Program-made: the position numbers and the translations under genes
The notes under the pieces: model-generated
Database searches by the model: none
What the model saw: the letters and a program-made list of their open reading frames with translations, nothing else
Told to the model about the DNA's origin: nothing
In this document: positions 34,407-42,263 of the stretch, in pieces
Layout: each line of letters starts with the position of its first letter
How positions within the stretch are numbered: position 1 is the stretch's first letter
Source: Dyella ginsengisoli LA-4
GTDB taxonomy: Bacteria; Pseudomonadota; Gammaproteobacteria; Xanthomonadales; Rhodanobacteraceae
Assembly: GCF_000334915.1 (NCBI RefSeq)
Contig: NZ_AMSF01000003.1
Coordinates: 1-64,000, forward strand
DNA: 64,000 nt
Direction of reading: 5' to 3'

Positions 34407-36662
34407 ATGATGCGCGTGCGCCTTCGCGGGATGGCGGCCCTCATGCTGGGGTTGGTCCTGGCCGCGCCGCCATCGACGGGGCGGGCCGACGACGACATCG
34501 TCGCGACTGCCCGCGATGCGCGAATGCATCGTGTGGTCGACGGACTGCTCGCCCGCATGACGCTGGAAGAAAAGGCCGGCCAGTTGAGCATTCTCGGCGC
34601 CGACCACGGCGACCTGGAGACACTGGTCCGCGAGGGCCGGGTCGGTGGCACCAATGGCGTCTTGCCCGGGCGCGACGTGGCCGCCTACACGCACCACATG
34701 CAGCGGCTGGCGATGCAGTCGCGGCTGAAGATCCCATTGTGGTTCATGGGTGACGTCAGCCACGGCTTCCGCACGATCTTCCCGATTCCGCTGGCGCTTG
34801 CGTCCTCCTGGGACACCGATCTGGTGCGTCGCGTGCATCGCGCGGCGGCGCGGGAGGCGACCGCGGCCGGGGTCGACTGGACCTTCAGCCCGATGGTCGA
34901 CATCGGCCGCGATCCCCGTTGGGGCCGCGTGGCAGAGGGGGCCGGCGAGGATCCGTATCTCGGCAGCGCGATGGCGGTGGCCCAGCTGGAAGGCTTCCAG
35001 GGCGGGGACCTCGCCGCGGCGGACACGATGATGGCGACCGCCAAGCATTTTGTCGGCTACGGCGCGGCGGAGGCCGGACGCGACTACAACGCCACCTATC
35101 TCAGCGCGGGCGAGCTGGACGACGTCTACCTGCCACCGTTCCGTGCGCTGGTGCAGGCGGGCATCGCTGCGATCATGCCCTCGCTCAGTACGCTCAACGA
35201 TGTCCCGGCCACGGCGGATGCCGCCCTGCTGCAGGGTGTGTTGCGACGGCAGTGGGGTTTCCGCGGCCTGGTGGTGTCGGACTTCGACGCGGTGGCCCAG
35301 CTGCAGCAGCACGGTCTGGCGGCCACGCCGGCGGACGCCGCCCGTCTGGCGCTGCAGGCCGGGGTGGACATCGACCTGCACAGTGGCACCTATCTCGACC
35401 AGCTGCCGGCGCTGGTGCGCAGCGGGCGGGTCGATCAGTCGCTGGTGGATGCGGCCGTGCGGCATGTGCTGGAAGCGAAGTACCGGCTGGGATTGTTCGA
35501 CGATCCGTTTCGCTATGGCGACGCCCGGCTGGCGCGGCGTCTGCCGCTGTCGGCGCCGCAGCGGGCGCTCGCGCGCGAAGCGGCCCGCGAGTCGATGGTG
35601 TTGCTGAAGAATGCGCACGACACGTTGCCGCTGGCCCGCCGCGGGCGTATCGCGGTGATCGGCCCGCTGGCCGACGATCGTGCCGACATGCTCGGGCAGA
35701 TGGCCGCCGAAGGACAGCCGCAGGATGTGGTGCCGATCCTCGATGGCATTCGCCAGGCCGCAGGCGGATCCGTCGCCGTCAGCTTTGCGCGCGGTGTCGA
35801 CGTCAGCAGCGACGATGCCTCGGGTATCCCGGCTGCGGTTGCCTCCGCGCGGGTAGCTGATGTCGTGGTGCTGGTGCTGGGCGAGGACATCCACCTGATC
35901 GGCGAGGGTCACAGCCGCAGTTCGCTCGACCTGCCGGGGCGGCAGCAGGCGTTGGCCGAGGCGGTGATCGCCACCGGCAAGCCGGTGGTCGCCGTGCTGG
36001 TGAACGGGCGGCCGCTGTCGATTGCGTGGCTGGACGCACATGCCGCGGCGATCCTGGAGGCCTGGGTACCGGGCGATGAAGCGGGCCACGCGGTGGCGGA
36101 CCTGCTGTTTGGCGACGCCAGTCCGTCCGGCAGGTTGCCGATGAGCTTTCCGCGCACGGTCGGCCAGGTGCCGATCTACTACGCGCATCGCGAAACCGGC
36201 CGCCCCTACGACGACAGCAGCCCGCTTGCACGTCATTACTCGACACACTACGTCGATGTCGCCAACACACCGCTGTATCCGTTCGGCTACGGGTTGACCT
36301 ACACCACCTTCGCCATCGACCGGGTGCGGGTCGAAGGCAGCCCGCTGGCATCGGGCGGCGTGCTCCATGTCAGCGCGCGCGTGCGCAATACGGGCATGCG
36401 GCCGGGCACGGACGTGGTGCAGCTGTACGTGCACGACCGGGTCGCCAGCGTCAGTCCTCCGGTGCGGCTGCTGAAGGGTTTCCAGCGGATCAGCCTGGCT
36501 GCGGGTGCACAGACGGAAGTGCGCTTCACGCTGCGGCCGGGCGATTTCGCCTTCCGCCGCGGTGACGGCAGCTGGGGCGCCGAGCCGGGCGATTTCGACG
36601 TCTATGTGGGCGGCGATGCGAGGGCGACGGCAAGCGCGCCGTTTACACTGGTGGGCCCCTGA
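34407..36662 (+). CDS. GH3 beta-glycosidase, second copy
   Basis: A 751-residue GH3 enzyme with a signal peptide (LMLGLVLAAPPSTGRA). The barrel has KHFVGYG and predicted nucleophile Asp292 in LVVSDFDAV. The second domain has predicted acid/base Glu500 in LIGEGHSR. A fibronectin-III-like domain ends the protein (YPFGYGLTYTTFAI onward). It is clearly a paralogue of the enzyme at 23025-25409, with the same architecture but altered active-site neighbours (SFNALNG there, SLSTLND here), so specificity may differ. Two ATGs start at 34407 and 34410. I see no LacI-type operator upstream. PanE follows 20 bp downstream. Confidence 0.9.
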   Translation: MMRVRLRGMAALMLGLVLAAPPSTGRADDDIVATARDARMHRVVDGLLARMTLEEKAGQLSILGADHGDLETLVREGRVGGTNGVLPGRDVAAYTHHMQRLAMQSRLKIPLWFMGDVSHGFRTIFPIPLALASSWDTDLVRRVHRAAAREATAAGVDWTFSPMVDIGRDPRWGRVAEGAGEDPYLGSAMAVAQLEGFQGGDLAAADTMMATAKHFVGYGAAEAGRDYNATYLSAGELDDVYLPPFRALVQAGIAAIMPSLSTLNDVPATADAALLQGVLRRQWGFRGLVVSDFDAVAQLQQHGLAATPADAARLALQAGVDIDLHSGTYLDQLPALVRSGRVDQSLVDAAVRHVLEAKYRLGLFDDPFRYGDARLARRLPLSAPQRALAREAARESMVLLKNAHDTLPLARRGRIAVIGPLADDRADMLGQMAAEGQPQDVVPILDGIRQAAGGSVAVSFARGVDVSSDDASGIPAAVASARVADVVVLVLGEDIHLIGEGHSRSSLDLPGRQQALAEAVIATGKPVVAVLVNGRPLSIAWLDAHAAAILEAWVPGDEAGHAVADLLFGDASPSGRLPMSFPRTVGQVPIYYAHRETGRPYDDSSPLARHYSTHYVDVANTPLYPFGYGLTYTTFAIDRVRVEGSPLASGGVLHVSARVRNTGMRPGTDVVQLYVHDRVASVSPPVRLLKGFQRISLAAGAQTEVRFTLRPGDFAFRRGDGSWGAEPGDFDVYVGGDARATASAPFTLVGP

Positions 36663-36682
36663 TCCCCCACCCGGAGTTTCCC

Positions 36683-37624
36683 ATGCGCATGCTCGTTCTC
36701 GGTGCTGGCGGCACCGGCGGTTATTTTGGCGGCCGCCTGGCGCAGTCCGGCGCGGACGTGACCTTCCTCGTACGCGAGGCGCGTGCCGCGCAGTTGGATC
36801 GCGACGGGCTGGTGATCCGCAGTCCACTCGGCGATGCCCAGTTCCCGGTGCAACACCTCACCGCACCGCAATTGCCGGAGGCGGCCGCGGCCCGGCCGTT
36901 CGATGCCGTGCTGCTGAGCTGCAAGGCGTACGACCTGGATTCCTCGATCGAGGCGATCGCGCCGGCGGTGGGCGAGGGCACCGCAGTCTGGCCGATCCTC
37001 AACGGACTGAAGCATTACGAGGCGCTGGACGACCGCTTCGGCGCGCATCGCGTGCTCGGCGGCCTGTGCTTCATCAGCGCGACCAAGAGCGACGGTGGCG
37101 AGGTGCTGCACCTGGGGCGCCCGGCCTCGGTGACGTTCGGCGAACGGGGCGGTGACCCGCGCAGCGCACGTTGCCAGACGCTGGCCGACGTCTTCGCGGC
37201 AGCCGGGGTGGATCACCACTATTCGGAACACATCGCGCGCGACCAGTGGATCAAGTTCGCCTTCCTCACCGCGTTGGCCGGCGCCACCTGCCTGATGCGG
37301 GCGAGTGTCGGCGACATCGTCGCTGCCGAAGGTGGGCGTGCCTTCATCGAGGCCCTGTACGGCGAATGCCTTGCTGTCGCCGAGGCGGCGGGCCAGCCGA
37401 TTCCCGTCGAGGCGCGCGACAAGGCACTGGGCATGCTGACCCAGCCCGGATCGGGCGTCACCGCATCGATGCTGCGCGACCTGGAGAGCGGCCAGCGCAC
37501 CGAAGGCGCGCACATCGTCGGCGACATGCTGCGGAGGGCGCGCACAGCCGGCCAGCGGGCGCCGTTGCTGGATCTGGCCTGGGTGCATCTGCAGGCGTAC
37601 GAGGCGCGGCGGCGGGCCGGTTGA
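36683..37624 (+). CDS. panE: 2-dehydropantoate 2-reductase (PanE/ApbA family)
   Basis: A 313-residue NADPH-dependent reductase. The Rossmann motif GAGGTGGYFGG opens the protein. Later conserved segments include SCKAYDLDS, ILNGLKH and RDQWIKFAFLTALAGATCLMRASVG, which holds the family's catalytic lysine region. It would reduce ketopantoate to pantoate in pantothenate synthesis. Many genomes carry several PanE-like proteins, so it may be a paralogue. GGAG precedes the ATG. It lies 20 bp after the GH3 gene, with no functional link evident. Confidence 0.85.
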   Translation: MRMLVLGAGGTGGYFGGRLAQSGADVTFLVREARAAQLDRDGLVIRSPLGDAQFPVQHLTAPQLPEAAAARPFDAVLLSCKAYDLDSSIEAIAPAVGEGTAVWPILNGLKHYEALDDRFGAHRVLGGLCFISATKSDGGEVLHLGRPASVTFGERGGDPRSARCQTLADVFAAAGVDHHYSEHIARDQWIKFAFLTALAGATCLMRASVGDIVAAEGGRAFIEALYGECLAVAEAAGQPIPVEARDKALGMLTQPGSGVTASMLRDLESGQRTEGAHIVGDMLRRARTAGQRAPLLDLAWVHLQAYEARRRAG

Positions 37625-37634
37625 TCGGCGGCGG

Positions 37635-38171
37635 TCAAAGCATCCGGCGCAGCGTGTTGTCTCCCTTCACGAAGTGGTGCCACAGCGCAGCAGCCACGTG
37701 CAGGCCGATCACCCAGTAGAAGATCTCGCCCAGCGACTCGTGCAGTTCCTCGACGAACTCGCGCGCGCCCGGGTCGGCATGCACCAGCGCAGGCAGCGGC
37801 GTGCCCGACCACGGCAGGGTGACCGACTCGCCGGCGTAGTTCACGGCGAGGATGCCGAGCACCGGTTGCGCCAGCAGGAACAGGTACAGCGCCAGGTGCG
37901 TGATCCGCGCCGCCAGCTCGGACAGATGGCCGGGTGCGGGAACGATGGGCGGCCGGGGCCCGAGTGCCATGCCGAGGACGCGGACCACCAGCAGGCCCAG
38001 CACCAGCAGCCCGGCCAGGTAGTGGCCCTGCATCGCGAGCCCGGTGCTGCCGCCATGCTCGTCATCATCCCCCAGTTCCACCAGCAGGTAGGCCGCCACG
38101 ACGGCCAGCACGGTCAGCCAATGGGCCCAGCGGACTGTCGCGGAGTAGCGGTTGCGCGAAGGTGCATGCAT
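37635..38171 (-). CDS. Cytochrome b561 family membrane protein
   Basis: A 178-residue four-helix integral membrane protein. Histidines in RWAHWL (helix 1), MQGHYLAG (helix 2) and IGLHVAAALWHHF (last helix) are candidates for haem b ligation. It probably passes electrons between quinone and a periplasmic partner. It is the last gene of an operon, 18 bp after the di-haem cytochrome c peroxidase gene, so that enzyme is its likely partner. Confidence 0.9.
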   Translation of the reverse strand: MHAPSRNRYSATVRWAHWLTVLAVVAAYLLVELGDDDEHGGSTGLAMQGHYLAGLLVLGLLVVRVLGMALGPRPPIVPAPGHLSELAARITHLALYLFLLAQPVLGILAVNYAGESVTLPWSGTPLPALVHADPGAREFVEELHESLGEIFYWVIGLHVAAALWHHFVKGDNTLRRML

Positions 38172-38189
38172 CGGTCGGAGACCTCGGGC

Positions 38190-39230
38190 TCAGGGTTTGG
38201 GGCGTGGCGTGGTGGCGACACTGGGCGGCAGGATCGGCAAGGTGACCTGCGGCTGATCGCCGGAGAGACTGCCGAGGAAAGCGGTGATGCTGTCGATCTC
38301 CGCATCGCTGAGCTTCGCGCCGAGCTGGCTGCTGCCCATCACCGCGACGGCCTGGCGCAGGTCCCACACCTTGCCCGAGTGGAAGTACGGCGGCGTCAGC
38401 GCGACATTGCGCAGGGACGGTACGCGGAACACGTAGGCGTCGCTCGCCGTCTTGGTCACCGCGAAGCGGCCGCGATCGTCCGGCGGCAGGATCTCCGCAC
38501 CGGGGCGCTCGACGACTCCAAACGGCGCGTACATGGCGCCACCCACGTTGATGCCGGCGTGGCAGGCGGCACAGCCCTTGTTGATGAACAGCGCCAGGCC
38601 CTCGCGCTGGGCGGTGTCCAGCGCCTTGGTATCGCCCTTCAGGTAGCGGTCGAACGGGGCGTTCGGGGTGATCAGCGTGGCTTCGAACAGCGCGATCGCG
38701 CGGCGGATGTTGTCGAACGTGATCGCCTCGGATCCGCCGGGGAACGCCCTGGCGAATGCCTGGACGTAGCCCGGAATGGCACGCAGCTGCTCGACCACGT
38801 GGGCCTCGGTGGTATCCATCTCCACCGGATTGACCAATGGCCCGCCGGCCTGCTGCTCGAGATCCTTGGCCCGTCCGTCCCAGAACTGGGCGACGTCGAA
38901 CACCGCGTTGTACACCGTGGGCGCGTTGCGACCACCGTGCTGCCAGCGGTGGCCGAGCGAGGTCTCCTGCAGGTCCACACCGCCCATGCCCACCATGTGG
39001 CACGAGTTGCAGCTGATCGCGTGGCTCTCGGACAGGCGCGGATCGAAGTAGAGCATCTTGCCCAGTGCCACGCGCTGCGCCGTTGCCGGATTGCCCGGCA
39101 GGGCCGGTGGCGTCGAGGGTATCGGCTTGAACAGCTGCTGGGCCTGCCGCTGCAGGTCCGACTGCGACCAGGCGGGTGCGGCCAGCAGGCTGGCCAGCGC
39201 CAGTGACGCGATGAGGGAAAGTGATCGCAT
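38190..39230 (-). CDS. Di-haem cytochrome c peroxidase family protein
   Basis: A 346-residue periplasmic protein with a signal peptide (ending LAAPAWSQ). Two CxxCH haem sites are visible: CNSCH at 74-78 and CAACH at 220-224. The order and spacing match bacterial cytochrome c peroxidase/MauG-type proteins. FDPRLSESHAISCNSCH and VPSLRNVALTPPYFHSGKVWDL are typical segments. It likely reduces hydrogen peroxide using electrons from the respiratory chain. It lies between a Met/Gly-rich secreted protein (43 bp gap) and cytochrome b561 (18 bp gap). Confidence 0.92.
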   Translation of the reverse strand: MRSLSLIASLALASLLAAPAWSQSDLQRQAQQLFKPIPSTPPALPGNPATAQRVALGKMLYFDPRLSESHAISCNSCHMVGMGGVDLQETSLGHRWQHGGRNAPTVYNAVFDVAQFWDGRAKDLEQQAGGPLVNPVEMDTTEAHVVEQLRAIPGYVQAFARAFPGGSEAITFDNIRRAIALFEATLITPNAPFDRYLKGDTKALDTAQREGLALFINKGCAACHAGINVGGAMYAPFGVVERPGAEILPPDDRGRFAVTKTASDAYVFRVPSLRNVALTPPYFHSGKVWDLRQAVAVMGSSQLGAKLSDAEIDSITAFLGSLSGDQPQVTLPILPPSVATTPRPKP

Positions 39231-39273
39231 GACATCGTTCCTCCGACCGTGGGACGGGAAAGCGTGCGTGTGC

Positions 39274-39831
39274 TCAGTTGCCGCCGCTGTTGTCACCCGC
39301 GCTGCGCTCGCGCTGTTCCTGCTCGGTCTGCGTGCGCGACGGATCGCCCTTGCCGGACGACGCCGGCGTCTGCGGCTGGGTGCGCTCACGGGTCTCCTGC
39401 TGGGTCTGCATGGGCTGCATGCCCGGCCCCATCCCCTGGTTCATCCCTCTTCCCATGCCTTTGTTCATGCCGGGGCCCATGCCTTTGTTCATGCCTGGGC
39501 CCATACCCGGTCCCATGCCACCGCGCGCGCCTCCCATCGGAGGCATGTCGGGCAACTGCATGCCGCGCTCCTGGGCGCGCTTGCGCATCTCCTCGTGGTG
39601 CTGCGATCGAAACGCCTCACGTTCCTGCACCGTGTTGAGGCTGCGCATCTTTTGCCGGTACGCGTTGCGTTCGGCGGGGGTCATCAGCTGCGATCCATAG
39701 ATGGCGTTGCCGCCGGCGGTGCTGCCGGCAACGGGGCGGCCCTGCTGTCCAGCGGAAATGGCCGGTGACGGCAGGCTGCAGGCCAGCGAGAGGGTGACGG
39801 CTGCGAGAGAGAACAGTACGGGTCGGCGCAT
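39274..39831 (-). CDS. Secreted Met/Gly-rich repeat protein
   Basis: A 185-residue protein with a signal peptide. A charged helical segment (LMTPAERNAYRQKMRSLNTV onward, residues about 49-92) resembles small periplasmic proteins of unknown role. Residues about 99-140 hold tandem GMGPGMNK-type units with about a dozen methionines, then a polar Gln/Thr tail. Methionine-rich repeats can bind Cu(I), but no function is shown here. It is the first gene of the peroxidase/b561 operon, directly behind an FNR-type promoter. Confidence 0.75.
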   Translation of the reverse strand: MRRPVLFSLAAVTLSLACSLPSPAISAGQQGRPVAGSTAGGNAIYGSQLMTPAERNAYRQKMRSLNTVQEREAFRSQHHEEMRKRAQERGMQLPDMPPMGGARGGMGPGMGPGMNKGMGPGMNKGMGRGMNQGMGPGMQPMQTQQETRERTQPQTPASSGKGDPSRTQTEQEQRERSAGDNSGGN

Positions 39832-39864
39832 GACGGCAGCTCCATGTGGGGTGTCGGATGCCCC

Positions 39865-39905
39865 ACTATCGCGCCCGCCTCCCGGGCCTTGTTGATGTCG
39901 GTCAA
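39865..39905 (-). promoter_or_regulatory. FNR/Anr-type promoter of the peroxidase operon
   Basis: TTGATGTCGGTCAA at 39892-39905 matches 9 of 10 fixed positions of the FNR/Anr/Dnr box TTGATNNNNATCAA. It is nested in a longer repeat, TTGTTGA-TGTCGG-TCAACAA. On the minus strand GATAGT at 39870-39865 fits a -10 element. The start of transcription would be near 39858, placing the box centre at about -41, the class II activator position. The first gene starts at 39831. Confidence 0.65.
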
Positions 39906-39928
39906 CAATGGCGTCTGTCGCGCCCGAT

Positions 39929-41365
39929 CTAGTCGTCCATGGCGGGCGGCACCATGCTCATCAGCAGGCGATTGCCGCCGCGTCGTTTCGCCGCATACAT
40001 GGCGTCGTCGGCGAGCCTGAGCAGAGCGTCCTCGCTCTCTCCGTGGTCGGGATACAGGGCGATACCGATGCTGGCCGATACACGCACCGGTCCGCCTTTC
40101 ATGGCAAACGGCTGGTGCATCGCGCGGCGCAGCTTTTCGGCCACGCGCAGTGCGTCCTCGTGCTGCTCGATCCGTGGCAGCAGCACGGCAAACTCGTCCC
40201 CGCTCAGGCGCGCCACGGTGTCCGATTCGCGTACGCAGCCGGTCAGGCGCCTGGCGACTTCCTGCAACAACTGGTCGCCGGCGCTGTGGCCCTGCTGGTC
40301 GTTGATGTCCTTGAAGCAGTCCAGGTCGAGGAACAGCATGGCGACGCGACTGACCTCACGCCGGGCCAGCGACAGCGCATTCGCCAGCCGGTCGCGCAGC
40401 AGCGTGCGGTTGGGCAGGTCGGTGAGGTGGTCGTAAAGCGCCAGATGGTTGAGCTGGGCCTGGATCTGCTTGCGTTCGATCGCCGCCGCGACCTGGGTGG
40501 AGACGAACTGCAGCAGCTGCAGATCGCTTTCCCCGTAGGTCACCTCGCCGCTGTAGCTCTGCACCACCAGCGCTCCGATCACGCCGCGCGGAGCGATCAG
40601 CGGAACGCCGAGCCAGGCCAGCGGCGCGTGGCCGGGCGGGCGGCGGGCGATGACCGCACGGACGCTTTCGCAAGGATGTTCGGCATCGTCGGATCGGAAC
40701 AGCAAGGGTCTTCCGCTACGGATGACTTCTCCGCTGAGCGTTCCGGAATCGAGCCGGCGCGGTTCGGGAGGGGCATCGAATTCGTCGACGAAGTAGGGGA
40801 AGCTGATGGTTCCCTCGAGTTCGTCGTACAGGGCGACGAAGCAGTTCCGCGCCGGCAGCAGGCCGCCGATGATCTCGTGCACGCGGCCGAACAGCTCGCT
40901 CAGGTCGGCCGCGGCGTGGGCCGCCTCGGAGATGGCGTACAGCGCGGACTGCAGCAATTCGGACCGCTTGCGGCCGGTGACATCGCGGGCCACCGCCACC
41001 CGCACGCCGTCCTCCGGCGAGTGGCGGGCGGTCCACATCACGTCGACCACGCTGCCGTCCTTGCGCACGTAGCGGTTCTCGAAGTGCGGCGAGGCGGTGC
41101 CATCCACGATGGAAGCCACCTGGGCGAAGGTGCGCGCGCAGTCGTCCGGATGCATGAAGTCGGCCATGGGGCGGCCGATCATCTCCTCCGGGCGGTAGCC
41201 GAAGATCTGTTCGCTCGACGCGCTGACATAGACGAACTCGTGCTGGTCGTTCACCACACAGACGGCATCGACCAGCAGATCGATCACGTTGGCCAATGGG
41301 GGGAGGTAGCCGGGGGGAGTCATGGTCGGAGGCATGCCGGTTTGTTCGGGGACTCGGGGGCGCAT
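39929..41365 (-). CDS. PAS-GAF-GGDEF sensor diguanylate cyclase
   Basis: A 478-residue cytoplasmic protein. A PAS domain (about 25-133, IDLLVDAVCVVNDQHEFVYVS) is followed by a GAF domain (about 150-297) and a GGDEF domain (about 305-470). The signature is SGDEF at 388-392 in place of GGDEF; this variant is often still active. RESD five residues upstream is the RxxD inhibition site. No transmembrane segment is present. The start could be 41365, 41335 or 41323. The lipoprotein hydrolase gene ends 30 bp upstream on the same strand. Confidence 0.9.
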   Translation of the reverse strand: MRPRVPEQTGMPPTMTPPGYLPPLANVIDLLVDAVCVVNDQHEFVYVSASSEQIFGYRPEEMIGRPMADFMHPDDCARTFAQVASIVDGTASPHFENRYVRKDGSVVDVMWTARHSPEDGVRVAVARDVTGRKRSELLQSALYAISEAAHAAADLSELFGRVHEIIGGLLPARNCFVALYDELEGTISFPYFVDEFDAPPEPRRLDSGTLSGEVIRSGRPLLFRSDDAEHPCESVRAVIARRPPGHAPLAWLGVPLIAPRGVIGALVVQSYSGEVTYGESDLQLLQFVSTQVAAAIERKQIQAQLNHLALYDHLTDLPNRTLLRDRLANALSLARREVSRVAMLFLDLDCFKDINDQQGHSAGDQLLQEVARRLTGCVRESDTVARLSGDEFAVLLPRIEQHEDALRVAEKLRRAMHQPFAMKGGPVRVSASIGIALYPDHGESEDALLRLADDAMYAAKRRGGNRLLMSMVPPAMDD

Positions 41366-41395
41366 GCATGATGCGTGCCGTTTTCGAAGCTCACC

Positions 41396-42148
41396 TCACG
41401 GCGATCCGCCGGCACGTTCCAGCAGTGTCGGCAGCGCGGTCGACCAGAGCGTCCAGTCGTGGTGGCCGGGAAGCATCAGCACGTGATCCGGCCGAAGCAG
41501 CGGCGACATCAGCTCGATCGGTGCGCGGAAGCGTTCGCGGTCGCCGTAGGCCAGCCATGTCGTGGCGGTGCGGGCGGGGCGTTGCCGCCATTGCTGCAGG
41601 GAGCGCCAGAGCTCGCGCTGGAAGGTCTGCGGACCGACCGGCCGGACCGGGCCCGGCTTCCAGGAGGCAAGGCCCCCAGCGGCGACGATCTCGCGGTGGA
41701 TCGGTGCGTCGCCGAGGTAGGGCGACAACAGCAGCAGTCCATGGACCACTCCCGGGTGCGCCTGGTCGTAGAGCAGGGCGCCCAGGCCGCCCAGCGAGAT
41801 GCCGACCAGCCAGACCCTCCGGTAGCGGCCGAGCGCCGGCCTGACGATCTGCTGGTCCAGCCGGGGGATCGCCTCCCCGGCACGGTAGTAGGGAAGGGTC
41901 AGGCCGGTCAGCAGCACGTCGGCGTCGGGCCATTGACGCTGCACGAGTTCCGCCACGCGATGACGCAGCAACGCGTCGATGCTGTCACCGCGGCCGGGAA
42001 GCACCACGACCAACTGCGTCGCGCGCGTCGGGGATGGCATGAGGCGGCTGGGGATCGGGCGGCGCGGGTCGCCGGTGGTGGCACAGCCGCACAGCAGGAT
42101 GATCGAGACGATCAGGACGGCCAGTTGGCAGGCGGGACGGCGGGGCAA
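41396..42148 (-). CDS. Alpha/beta-hydrolase lipoprotein
   Basis: A 250-residue protein with a lipoprotein signal (LIVSIILLCGC, Cys22). The hydrolase core has the nucleophile elbow GISLGGLG and a catalytic-histidine loop PGHHDWTLW. A TTG start at 42148 is preferred because GGAG lies seven bases upstream and the signal peptide begins there; a longer frame starts at 42205 without a signal-like N-terminus. Substrate unknown. It is divergent from the sensor gene at 42264 and 30 bp before the PAS-GAF-GGDEF gene. Confidence 0.78.
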   Translation of the reverse strand: MPRRPACQLAVLIVSIILLCGCATTGDPRRPIPSRLMPSPTRATQLVVVLPGRGDSIDALLRHRVAELVQRQWPDADVLLTGLTLPYYRAGEAIPRLDQQIVRPALGRYRRVWLVGISLGGLGALLYDQAHPGVVHGLLLLSPYLGDAPIHREIVAAGGLASWKPGPVRPVGPQTFQRELWRSLQQWRQRPARTATTWLAYGDRERFRAPIELMSPLLRPDHVLMLPGHHDWTLWSTALPTLLERAGGSP

Positions 42149-42263
42149 GTCGGGCTCCTTGCACGTGCACGCGCCCGTGCTGGCGCGGTGGATGCAACGT
42201 AGCACGGGCGCGCGAAAGGGGCAGGGCCGGGCCGATGGCGCGTTCCGTGCTTCATCGCTGCAT

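Noticed and set aside
39430-39540. Regular repeat spacing that could suggest a CRISPR or other array
   Set aside because: The repeats are in-frame GMGPGMNK codon units of a secreted protein, with no spacers.
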